Assembly (NCBI GenBank): GCA_014804355.1
Contig: JAAUZY010000028.1
Span: 1 to 52,784 of the forward strand
Origin: Lachnospiraceae bacterium
GTDB taxonomy: Bacteria > Bacillota > Clostridia > Lachnospirales > Lachnospiraceae
Direction of reading: 5' to 3'
Length of the DNA: 52,784 nt
This document shows positions 18,637 through 27,300 of this stretch, piece after piece. The position numbers and the translations under genes were made by a program. The notes below the pieces were generated by a model that was given only the letters and a program-made list of their open reading frames with translations, had not been told where the DNA came from and did no database searches. Every line of letters begins with the position of its first letter. The first letter of the stretch is position 1.

Positions 18637-21558
18637 TTAATGGAATAAATACTCTGTCTGTGCAAACAGCTCGCCGTTCTCCTTAATGCGCTCCTCATTG
18701 CCCACTACGCACAGACAGTCCTCATCTATGAAGGCCCGGATATACTCGGACAATCCGCGGATCGTATCTGTATCTGCTGCCAGCAGTTCATCCCTGTTTT
18801 GCTGCACTTTCTCGTAAGGATAATGAGTCATATAGCCGGCAAGGGAATAAGTGCCTTTCATCGCCGGTGTCATGGGCATATCCATTTCACTCACCGCACC
18901 GATAATATATTGGGTCATCGTCCGCTCGTCCGCCTCAAACCCGGCGATATAATCCGCCGCCTTCTCGTAGACATCGATCGTATTTTTCAGATTCGGGTCT
19001 CTGTAGGATACGAAGTAGCTGTCCCCGGATCTGCCGAAACTGCACATACAGCCGTAAGCGCCGCCTTTTACACGCACCTGTGTCCAGAGATAATCATATC
19101 CGAGCAATACACGAAGCACTTTCAACGCGCCGGTATAAGTCAGACCTTTCTTCTCGAAGTTACCTGCACGGCATACATACTGGATCTGCGCGGAAGTCAT
19201 GAATCCTTCGTTCTTTCGCTCGGGCTGCGGATCATACCCTGCAGACTCCACCGGGTCATTGTAGAGACTGTTCTTCAACTGTCTAATAAGCGGCTCGATC
19301 CCATTAAGCCCTTCTTTCTCTGCTGTATAGTCCACCAACAGATTCTCCGGCCGGAAAATATACCGGATCACCTGCTGCAATTTATTGCTCAGCTCTTCCT
19401 TACGCTCATCAAAATGGTTCTCCAAATCTTCCAAAAGCTGATAAAACGGAATGCCGTTGATATGCTCCAGCAACATAGCCGGTTTCGACAGATACGACAA
19501 CGCTCTGCCGGCCGCCAGCGTATGACCTGCCGACATCATATCCGCCTGTTTGCAGGAACGTCCTTCCGCCACCAGCTCATAGAGCCGCTTCGTATCCGTG
19601 TAATCGGAACGTGTCAGAATCTCCTGTGCCAGTGCAAATGCCTGGGGAAGATTTTCGTACAGCACCTTGACTTTTAAATCAAGCGTCGCCGTATACTTTG
19701 ACAGATCCTCTGCGTCCGTATAGGTATTAACCGCCGGCGCAATCCCACCGGTCAGCAGATTGATCTCACTGTACAGCTCGCTGTAACTGTAGTTTTCCGT
19801 ACTTACCAGTCCAAGGATCGTCTTCAGGATTCCCACATAAGGGAACAACTCCTCCGGTACCTGCCGCAAGTCAAACATAAACCGCAGATATCCGATACCG
19901 TTAGTGAAAATATCATGATACAACAGCACCGTATCGTCTACCTTCTTCTCCTCATTATAATAAGGAGCCGCTTCCTTCTTCATATCCTCTCTGGAAAGCA
20001 GCGGAATCTTCTCTAAGTCTTCCCGTCTGCTCGGTTCTTCCTGATACTGTTTTAACGCTTCTGTTTCCCTGACAATATTCGCGATCTCTTCCTTACTCAT
20101 AGCGGCTTTCTTTTTCGCCAGTTCTTCCGCCAGTTGCTTTTCTTTTCTGCCGGTCAATCCCTTTACGGGCTTCACCACCACTACACTCTTGTGAGGATTA
20201 TGAAGCAGATGCTCCCTCACCAGATCCTCATAATAAGATGTGTCAACCGCCTGCTTCAGCTCTTTATAAGTATCTAACAATTCCACGTTTACGAAAGGCC
20301 TGGTATCATCATAAAGCCATGTGTCCAGCATCTGCAGACCATACATCAGCCCTTTCGGATAAGAACCGAAATCCGCTTCTCTGTATTTAAACTCACTGTT
20401 GTTCAGGCTGGCTTTAATCGCCTTTTTGTCCAAACCTTTCTCGCACAGATGTGCCAGCGTTTCATCCACTACGCGGATCATCTCGTCTTTCTGCTCCGCA
20501 TTAGCATTCTTGGCAACCATAGAAAAATACGGCTGTTTCACGCTCGTGTCAAAGGCATAATTTAAATCCGTACCGATCCCTGCATCTAAAAGCGCCTGCT
20601 TGATAGGCGCACCGGGCATCATGCACAGTACATCCACGAGAGTAGCGGCGGCATAACAGAACTTTCTGTCCGGCTGTTCTCCCAGAGAAATATTGTATGC
20701 AATATAGGTATTATCCTGCTCCGATTCGCTTTCCATAATCGGATATTCTTTCTCAATCGTCAGCGTCTTCGTAAAAGGCGGCTCTGCTTCCAGCTCCGAA
20801 TCAACCTCCAGCGCCTCATATTTGGAAAGATATTCCTCATCAATATACTGTAATCTTTCAGCCATATCCATATCTCCGTACAAATAGATATAGCTGTTGG
20901 ACGGATGATAGTATTTCCTGTGAAAAGCTAGAAACTCTTCATAGGTAAGCTGCGGGATCACGTCCGGATCACCGCCGGACTCCACGGAGTATGCCGTATG
21001 CGGATAGAGGGAATTCATGATCTCCCGCCATAGCACATCGTCGGGCGAGGAATAGGCTCCCTTCATCTCACTGTAAACAACGCCGTTGATGGTCAGATCG
21101 TCCTCCGGATTCTCCATCTCGTAATGCCAGCCCTCCTGCCGGAAGATCTTCTCCTCATGATAGATATTCGGGTGGAATACTGCATCCAGATAGACATCCA
21201 TCAGATTCCGGAAATCTTTATCATTACAGCTCGCCACGGGATACACCGTCTTATCCGGATAAGTCATGGCATTTAAGAATGTGTTAAGCGACCCTTTGGC
21301 CAATTCGATAAAGGGATCCTTCACCGGGAACTTATCGGAACCGCAAAGTACAGTATGCTCCACGATATGCGCCACACCGGTGCTGTCCTTAGGCGGGGTA
21401 CGGAAACCGATATAAAATACTTTATTATCATCATCGTTAGATAAAAGCGCAACCCGCGCTCCCGTCTTATTATGTTTTAATAAGAAGCTGACCGAATTCA
21501 GTTCCTTAATCTCTTTTTTCTCCAATAGCGTGTAGGCCTGTAACTGTTCAATCTGCAT
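18637..21558 (-). CDS. M16C insulinase-family metallopeptidase (presequence-protease type)
   Basis: A protein of 973 aa. The inverted zinc motif HIVEH is at residues 64-68, with the distal Glu expected near 'ELAKGSLNTF' and onward. The protein has the four-lobed length of the M16C family (human PreP, Plasmodium falcilysin, clostridial homologues), with a central hinge near residues 480-530 rich in charged residues. It has no signal peptide and probably degrades peptides in the cytoplasm. It is preceded by its own promoter (21603-21631) and has no close operon partner. The start has GGAG 11 bases upstream. Confidence 0.94.
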   Translation of the reverse strand: MQIEQLQAYTLLEKKEIKELNSVSFLLKHNKTGARVALLSNDDDNKVFYIGFRTPPKDSTGVAHIVEHTVLCGSDKFPVKDPFIELAKGSLNTFLNAMTYPDKTVYPVASCNDKDFRNLMDVYLDAVFHPNIYHEEKIFRQEGWHYEMENPEDDLTINGVVYSEMKGAYSSPDDVLWREIMNSLYPHTAYSVESGGDPDVIPQLTYEEFLAFHRKYYHPSNSYIYLYGDMDMAERLQYIDEEYLSKYEALEVDSELEAEPPFTKTLTIEKEYPIMESESEQDNTYIAYNISLGEQPDRKFCYAAATLVDVLCMMPGAPIKQALLDAGIGTDLNYAFDTSVKQPYFSMVAKNANAEQKDEMIRVVDETLAHLCEKGLDKKAIKASLNNSEFKYREADFGSYPKGLMYGLQMLDTWLYDDTRPFVNVELLDTYKELKQAVDTSYYEDLVREHLLHNPHKSVVVVKPVKGLTGRKEKQLAEELAKKKAAMSKEEIANIVRETEALKQYQEEPSRREDLEKIPLLSREDMKKEAAPYYNEEKKVDDTVLLYHDIFTNGIGYLRFMFDLRQVPEELFPYVGILKTILGLVSTENYSYSELYSEINLLTGGIAPAVNTYTDAEDLSKYTATLDLKVKVLYENLPQAFALAQEILTRSDYTDTKRLYELVAEGRSCKQADMMSAGHTLAAGRALSYLSKPAMLLEHINGIPFYQLLEDLENHFDERKEELSNKLQQVIRYIFRPENLLVDYTAEKEGLNGIEPLIRQLKNSLYNDPVESAGYDPQPERKNEGFMTSAQIQYVCRAGNFEKKGLTYTGALKVLRVLLGYDYLWTQVRVKGGAYGCMCSFGRSGDSYFVSYRDPNLKNTIDVYEKAADYIAGFEADERTMTQYIIGAVSEMDMPMTPAMKGTYSLAGYMTHYPYEKVQQNRDELLAADTDTIRGLSEYIRAFIDEDCLCVVGNEERIKENGELFAQTEYLFH

Positions 21559-21602
21559 TTTCGTTTAAGCTCCTTTCCGTTTCACGAAATCATTTGCCAT
21601 AT

Positions 21603-21631
21603 AGTATACCACGCTTGCCGAAACTTAGCAA
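21603..21631 (-). promoter_or_regulatory. Promoter of the M16C peptidase gene
   Basis: Minus strand: TTGCTA (21626-21631), 17-bp spacer, TATACT (21603-21608) with TGG before the -10. It is about 45 bp upstream of the start codon. Confidence 0.65.
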
Positions 21632-21632
21632 A

Positions 21633-21655
21633 AATTAATTCCTTTGGAATTAATT
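21633..21655. repeat. AT-rich perfect hairpin upstream of the M16C promoter
   Basis: AATTAATTCC and GGAATTAATT pair perfectly (10 bp) around a 3-nt loop. On the minus strand it is followed by TTT and touches the -35 of the peptidase promoter, so it may be a weak terminator or an operator. Confidence 0.45.
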
Positions 21656-21729
21656 GCGGGATTTGCTTACTCGCCGCGCGGCCCTTGCGCCGCTTTAGCG
21701 GCATACTTCCTTTGCACGGGTCTGCGCAT

Positions 21730-21770
21730 AAAAGGACAGGCAGAGACGCTCGGTTCATCTCTGCCTGTCC
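21730..21770 (-). terminator. Strong rho-independent terminator
   Basis: A perfect 13-bp stem, GGACAGGCAGAGA (21734-21746) with TCTCTGCCTGTCC (21758-21770), 11-nt loop, followed on the minus strand by TTTT. It ends transcripts coming from the unknown-gene operon at 21947-24076 or from the internal promoter at 21860-21888. Confidence 0.75.
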
Positions 21771-21793
21771 AGTGTAAAAAGGGAATTTTACCG

Positions 21794-21827
21794 CAACATT
21801 GTGACAGAAATTTCTGTCACAATGTTG
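21794..21827. repeat. Perfect 34-bp palindrome
   Basis: The left arm is CAACATTGTGACAGAAA and the right arm is its exact reverse complement, with no spacer. As DNA it could be an operator for a dimeric regulator; as RNA it would fold to a long hairpin. No T-tract follows. Additional TGTCA/TGACA copies lie directly beside it. Confidence 0.8.
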
Positions 21828-21859
21828 TCACTTTGTCGTTTATCTTGTCCGACAATGTC

Positions 21860-21888
21860 AGTTTATCAAATAATGCTGCGATAAGCAA
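21860..21888 (-). promoter_or_regulatory. Promoter-like sequence reading into the palindrome
   Basis: Minus strand: TTGCTT (21883-21888), 17-bp spacer, TAAACT (21860-21865). There is no reading frame with a ribosome site downstream before the terminator at 21730-21770. Confidence 0.4.
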
Positions 21889-21946
21889 GATTATTTTCCG
21901 CATTTAGGATGTCATTTATCGCGTTTTTCAACATTTTTATGCCTTA

Positions 21947-22369
21947 TTATACACTAAATCCCATAAGCGCCAATTTGGAAAGCACTAATTCATGTATAAT
22001 CATGCCGCATTTCTTCTTCTGTGCCAAGTTCATACCGACGATCTCATCCAGCTTCATCACTTTATTTTCATACACAACCTTCTCCTTGCCGAACAGACTC
22101 TTCTTCTGTGTCAGCACGCTGACTTTTACCTTTGCCTTAAGCTGCAAATAAGTCTTGTACGAGAACTGATCCGAAGTCATGTAATAGAGCTGACTCTCCA
22201 GTGTAGTCTCCGGGTCGGTATCTTTCAAAATATAATGCTGCACAATACTCTTATATTTAAAAGAAACCATCTCCTGCTCCAGAATCTCCGCATAACTGAA
22301 TCTGGCACCCAGATAAATGGTCCCCGCATCCTGCATAAAATATTTAAAATCGTTTTCCTGATAATCCAC
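21947..22369 (-). CDS. Conserved-looking protein of unknown function, third gene of the sigma-like operon
   Basis: 140 aa if started at the GTG that gives M-DYQENDFKYF; a TTG 15 codons earlier with AAGGA close by is the alternative (22414). There is no signal peptide or membrane segment. The sequence has mixed alpha/beta character, ends in a hydrophobic helix (…LVLSKLALMGFSV), and shows no catalytic motif I know. It follows the sigma-like gene by 24-69 bp in the same direction, so it is probably translated from the same mRNA. I cannot name a family. Confidence 0.65.
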   Translation of the reverse strand: MDYQENDFKYFMQDAGTIYLGARFSYAEILEQEMVSFKYKSIVQHYILKDTDPETTLESQLYYMTSDQFSYKTYLQLKAKVKVSVLTQKKSLFGKEKVVYENKVMKLDEIVGMNLAQKKKCGMIIHELVLSKLALMGFSV

Positions 22370-22438
22370 TTTTGTACCTGTGCCTTTCCATCGCCTGCCG
22401 GACTTCGGGCGCAAATTTCCTTATTCCGGACGTTCTTC

Positions 22439-23185
22439 CTAACTCGTGCTGCCGGATTGCAGATCTTCAATCATCCCGCCGCTCATACGGATCGCATCCT
22501 CGATGACCTTTCTGCTAAGTCCCGACTCCTCCATTACCTCTTCTACCGTCACCTTTCTGTGAAGCTCCTGTGCCAGTTCACGAGCTGCATCCGCCACCTG
22601 ATTAACCTTGCCTGCAATTTTCTTATCCTTCTTCTTTTCCTCCGCATTCTCTGCGATATATTCTTCCATGGCGTCCATGATCATCCTGCCGAGCATCCCC
22701 TGCGCCTCCGATGCGTGTTCCAGCGCTCCCAGCATGGTGACGCCTATCGTCAATGCCACATTACCCTCTCCGATCAGATCCTCCAGGTAGACCCCCTGTC
22801 CGGCATAAAGCTTTGCGATCTCCACTACTTCGGGCAGATACGCCTGCGCCAGCCGGCTCTGGGCATCTCCGTCTCCCGCCATGGCAGACAGCGTGACGGC
22901 CTCCCGCTCTCCCTGTGAAAGCTCCGGCAAGGTCCGCAATTCGTCCAGATAAGTTTCCAGATAATCCTTCTCCTCCTCTGCCAGATATGCATCCGGATCT
23001 ACAGGCTCTCCGATACCGATCTTATGCTGGTGCAGATAGCCGTAAACCATCTCCATCTGCTCTCCACCGAGCCCGAGTGGTGCAAAAGCCTCCTCTACCT
23101 GCTCCTTGGAGAGGCAGTTTCCCTGCTCTTTCGCGGTCTTCTTCACCTGTTCTAATGTCTTTGCAAACAAAACTTCTTTATTCAT
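22439..23185 (-). CDS. Sigma-70-like protein lacking region 4
   Basis: A protein of 248 aa. Residues about 5-58 resemble sigma region 1.1 (ending 'YLHQHKIGI'), and 74-92 match region 1.2 ('YLETYLDELRTLPELSQGER'). Residues 97-150 match regions 2.1-2.2, which bind the core beta' clamp ('AYLPEVVEIAKLYAGQGVYL' then 'DLIGEGNVAL'). Residues 151-180, where region 2.3-2.4 should carry the aromatic residues that melt and read the -10, have instead an unrelated acidic stretch. Residues 190-245 resemble region 3. Region 4, which reads the -35, is absent; the reading frame stops normally. AAGGA lies 8 bases before the start. It may bind core RNA polymerase without acting as a normal initiation factor; this is inference. 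Confidence 0.82.
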   Translation of the reverse strand: MNKEVLFAKTLEQVKKTAKEQGNCLSKEQVEEAFAPLGLGGEQMEMVYGYLHQHKIGIGEPVDPDAYLAEEEKDYLETYLDELRTLPELSQGEREAVTLSAMAGDGDAQSRLAQAYLPEVVEIAKLYAGQGVYLEDLIGEGNVALTIGVTMLGALEHASEAQGMLGRMIMDAMEEYIAENAEEKKKDKKIAGKVNQVADAARELAQELHRKVTVEEVMEESGLSRKVIEDAIRMSGGMIEDLQSGSTS

Positions 23186-23206
23186 CGTGCCTATCCTTAT
23201 ATTTTC

Positions 23207-24076
23207 CTACGATCTTTTCACATGCGTATGCGTATACAGATGCTCTTCGCAGTACTCATAATTACCGTCGCATTTAGAACAGAATCTAAACTGCAATTCC
23301 GGGCTGTCCACTTCCGTTCTGCCGCAGATCGCGCACTTGTGCTTCGTGATTCCAGTATTACGGCGTACATCCCGCTTAAATTCCTGCCGCCTGTGAATCT
23401 GCTTCGGATTCAGATGCATCATATTGCGCGATGTGATAAAGAACACGACAAAGTTAAGCAGCGATGCGGCGATCGCGAATCTGCCCTCCACCCCTGTCTG
23501 AAAAAAATCAAATATGAGCATGATGCCGTAAATGACTCCCAGCCATTTCACCTTAATCGGGATAATAAACATCAGCAGTACCTGCACATCCGGAAACGTC
23601 GCCGCAAAAGCAAGAAAAATCGACATATTAATATAGTAAGTACTGAAAAAAATCGAAACATAACTGAAATAGTATTCCGCCGCTCCCGCTATTGCAAAGC
23701 TGTCCCCGTGCAAGAGATACTGATACCCCATCAGCAGGAAGCTGCCCGCAATGGTAAAGAGCATTCCCGAAAACAGATACACATTATACCGATAAGTTCC
23801 CCATGTCCGCTCCAGCGTCGTACCGATAGAACAATAGAAATACATCATAATCAACAGAAAAAAGACATTGCCTGTCGGCGGAGGAATCAGAACCCAGGTG
23901 ACAAGCCGCCATATCTGCCCGTGCAGTATCGCGTAAGGATCCAGTGTCAGATATTGGATCAGCATTCCCCCTCTGTCTATCATCTCGATCAGATATCCCA
24001 CCGCATAGCAGGCCACCAGCACGAAGGACAGATTCCTGACCGCATATTTCCCAAACTTACGTTCAAAAGGACTCAT
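23207..24076 (-). CDS. Rhomboid-like membrane protein with C-terminal zinc-binding tail
   Basis: A protein of 289 aa started at MSPFERKFGK (AGGAG 7 bases upstream; an ATG two codons earlier sits too close to the site). Six or so hydrophobic segments span about residues 15-225. The rhomboid/derlin marker Trp-Arg occurs in 'GQIWRLVTWV', but the GxSG serine and the partner His of active rhomboid proteases are not seen. The C-terminal 50 residues contain CAICG, FCSKCDG and YCEEH, which look like a zinc ribbon or treble clef. It is the first gene of the operon with the sigma-like gene 21 bp downstream. It could be an inactive rhomboid that binds membrane clients. Confidence 0.8.
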   Translation of the reverse strand: MSPFERKFGKYAVRNLSFVLVACYAVGYLIEMIDRGGMLIQYLTLDPYAILHGQIWRLVTWVLIPPPTGNVFFLLIMMYFYCSIGTTLERTWGTYRYNVYLFSGMLFTIAGSFLLMGYQYLLHGDSFAIAGAAEYYFSYVSIFFSTYYINMSIFLAFAATFPDVQVLLMFIIPIKVKWLGVIYGIMLIFDFFQTGVEGRFAIAASLLNFVVFFITSRNMMHLNPKQIHRRQEFKRDVRRNTGITKHKCAICGRTEVDSPELQFRFCSKCDGNYEYCEEHLYTHTHVKRS

Positions 24077-24125
24077 TTTCATTCTCCTTGCATTACAATG
24101 TATTTTCGAATCTTAAGATGAATAC

Positions 24126-24154
24126 ATTTTAACATTCCTTTTTTTAAAAGTAAA
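24126..24154 (-). promoter_or_regulatory. Promoter of the rhomboid-like/sigma-like operon
   Basis: Minus strand: TTTACT (24149-24154), 17-bp spacer, TAAAAT (24126-24131) with TGT before it, an extended -10. It is divergent from the activase promoter. Confidence 0.55.
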
Positions 24155-24238
24155 CGCCGCTGATTTCAAAAATAGGTAAGTCATAAAAATTTTATAAATA
24201 CGTTTTAAAATCTTAACACATTACCAACAATTAGCCGA

Positions 24239-24267
24239 TTGCTTTTTGCAAAACACTGTCGTATAAT
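24239..24267 (+). promoter_or_regulatory. Promoter of the activase gene
   Basis: TTGCTT (24239-24244), 17-bp spacer, TATAAT (24262-24267). The leader to the ATG is about 45 nt. Confidence 0.7.
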
Positions 24268-24317
24268 GACTAGGTCTGTCAGAAAAGCATTTAATAAAGT
24301 AAGGAGTGATATACGAA

Positions 24318-27300
24318 ATGAGTAAAATGCAATATACCCTCGGCATAGACATTGGTTCTACCACTGTAAAAATCGCCGTTCTTGACGAAAAGCAGCAGAT
24401 ACTCTTTTCCGACTATCAGAGACATTTTGCAAACATAAGAGAAACCCTTTCCGACCTGCTTAAGAAAGCCTATGAAAAGCTCGGAAATATAACGATACAT
24501 CCGATGATTACCGGCTCGGGCGGTCTGACGCTTGCCAACCATCTTCAGGTTCCTTTCGTGCAGGAAGTTATTGCTGTATCCACATCACTTCAGACACTTG
24601 CACCGATTACCGACGTGGCGATTGAGCTGGGCGGTGAGGACGCTAAGATCATTTATTTTGAAGGTGGTAATGTAGAGCAGCGCATGAACGGCATCTGCGC
24701 GGGCGGTACCGGATCTTTCATCGACCAGATGGCCTCCCTGCTGCAGACCGATGCGTCAGGGTTGAATGAGTATGCAAAAAATTACCATTCCCTCTATACG
24801 ATTGCGGCAAGGTGCGGTGTCTTCGCCAAATCCGATATACAACCGCTTATTAATGAGGGCGCTACAAAAGAAGATCTGTCCGCCTCCATTTTCCAGGCGG
24901 TAGTCAATCAGACAATCAGCGGCCTGGCCTGCGGTAAACCGATCAGAGGACATGTGGCGTTCCTAGGCGGACCGCTGCACTTTCTGTCAGAATTAAAACA
25001 GTCCTTCATCCGTACGCTGAAGCTGGACGACGAGCATATCATCGACACGGACAACTCCCATCTGTTCGCCGCCATCGGTTCCGCGCTGAATGCCAAGGAA
25101 GAAGCCTTCTTTACTATGGAAGAGATGGTAGGCAAGCTCGCTTCCGACATCAAGATGGAATTTGAAGTGGAACGTATGGAGCCGCTGTTTTCTTCTAAGG
25201 ACGAATATAATGATTTCTGTACCAGGCATGCTGTCCATCATGTGACGACCGCTGATCTGGCTTCTTATAAGGGTAACTGTTTCTTAGGCATAGATGCCGG
25301 TTCCACCACCACGAAAGTTGCGCTGGTGGGTGAAGACGGTTCGCTGCTCTATTCATTTTACAGCAGTAACGACGGCAGTCCGCTTAAGACCGCGATCCGT
25401 TCCCTGAAGGAAATCCATGCCCTGCTTCCCGCAGGCGTGAAAATCGTTCGTTCCTGCTCCACCGGCTACGGCGAAGCACTCCTGAAGGCCGCTTTTCTGT
25501 TAGACGACGGTGAAGTGGAGACTGTGGCGCACTACTATGCTGCCGCTTTCTTTGATCCGCAGGTAGATTGTATCTTAGACATCGGCGGACAGGACATGAA
25601 GTGTATCAAGATCAAGAATCAAACAGTGGACAGCGTACAGCTTAACGAGGCATGTTCATCAGGCTGCGGTTCTTTTATTGAGACATTTGCCAAATCCCTG
25701 AACTACAGCGTAGAGGACTTCGCCAAAGCAGCGCTGTTTGCCGAGCACCCCATTGATCTGGGCACGCGCTGTACGGTTTTCATGAATTCCAAGGTAAAAC
25801 AGGCGCAGAAGGAAGGAGCTTCCGTCTCCGACATATCCGCCGGACTTGCCTACTCCGTCATCAAAAATGCGCTGTTTAAGGTTATCAAAGTCTCCGACGC
25901 CACGGAATTGGGCAAAAATATCGTAGTTCAGGGCGGCACATTCTATAATGACGCCGTACTTCGCAGCTTCGAAAAAATAGCCGACTGCAACGCGATCCGT
26001 CCCGATATCGCTGGCATCATGGGCGCTTTCGGCGCTGCTCTGATCGCCAGAGAACACTACGAAGAAGGCTATCAGACTTCCATGCTCACGATCGAACAGA
26101 TCACTAATCTGCAATTCGAGACAAGCATGGCCAAATGTAAAGGCTGCACCAATAACTGCCGTCTCACCATCAACAAATTCACGGGTGGGCGTCAGTATAT
26201 CTCCGGAAACCGCTGCGAACGCGGCCTTGGTCGTACGAAAAACGAGAGCGGAATACCCAATCTCTATGATTATAAGTTAAAAAGACTCTTCTCCTACGAA
26301 CCTCTGTCTGCCGACAAAGCAGTCCGCGGTACGGTGGGAATTCCGAGAGTCCTCAATATGTACGAGAATTATCCGTTCTGGTTCACCTTTTTTACAAAGC
26401 TCGGATACCGCGTGGTACTCTCTCCAAGCTCCAATCGTAAGATCTATGAGCTCGGAATCGAGTCCATTCCCAGTGAATCGGAATGTTATCCCGCGAAACT
26501 CGCCCATGGACATGTTTCATGGCTGATCAGTCAAAAGGTTGACTTTATCTTCTATCCCGCACTGTTCTATGAGAGGGACGAATTTCACGAGGCGAACAAT
26601 CACTATAACTGCCCTATCGTCACCTCCTACTCGGAAAATATTAAAAACAACGTGGAAGAGATCGGCCGCGGCGAGGTAGTCTTCCGCAATCCATTTATGT
26701 CCTTTAGGGATCTGCAGACAGTCACCTCCGCCCTCACTAAGGAATTTCAGGAGCTTCCTGTCACAGAGGTAATGGACGCCGCAAATGCCGCATGGGAAGA
26801 GCAGGCTGCCGCCAGACAGGATATGCGCGACAAGGGAGAAGAAGTACTCCGTTTCATGGAAACAAACCACAAACGGGGCATTGTACTGGCGGGTCGTCCT
26901 TACCATATCGATCCGGAGATCAATCACGGAATTCCGGAGCTGATCAACTCCTACGATATTGCGGTGTTGACGGAGGACTCCGTCTCCCATCTGGCAAAAC
27001 CGGAACGGCCATTGATCGTGTCCGACCAGTGGATGTACCATTCCAGACTGTATGCTGCTGCAAGCTATGTGAAGACAAGAGAAGACTTAGATCTGATTCA
27101 GCTTAACTCTTTCGGCTGCGGGCTGGATGCCGTGACCACCGATCAGGTAAACGATATCCTTTCTGGCTCCGACAAGATCTATACCTGCCTAAAGATTGAC
27201 GAAGTCAACAATTTAGGCGCCGCCAGAATCCGCATCCGCTCCCTGCTCTCCGCCATCAAAGTCAGAGAACAGAAGAAAAAATCCCGTATCATCCGTTCAA

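Larger units (their letters stand above)
21730..21854 (-). ncRNA. Candidate small RNA (promoter, palindrome, terminator; no ORF)
   Basis: The 388-bp stretch 21559-21946 holds no gene on either strand that I can support. Within it, a minus-strand promoter-like pair (21860-21888) would start RNA near 21854. The RNA would contain the 34-nt palindrome at 21794-21827 and end at the terminator at 21730-21770. The product would be about 125 nt. This is inference from layout only; the same region could be an extended 3' untranslated region of the upstream operon. Confidence 0.3.

Noticed and set aside
18799-19677. 292-aa frame on the plus strand
   Set aside because: Antisense shadow of the M16C peptidase, caused by codon bias; no ribosome site or motif.
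21794-21827. CRP/FNR-type operator
   Set aside because: TGTGA and TCACA are present, but 12 bp apart instead of 6, so the spacing does not fit; kept only as a palindrome.
21992-22918. 308-aa plus-strand frame opposite the sigma-like operon
   Set aside because: It spans two minus-strand genes and the gap between them, is Leu/His/Arg-rich like other shadows, and has no start signal.
23222-24121. 299-aa plus-strand frame opposite the rhomboid-like gene
   Set aside because: His/Arg/Gln-rich product with no hydrophobic core, typical of an antisense shadow of a membrane protein.
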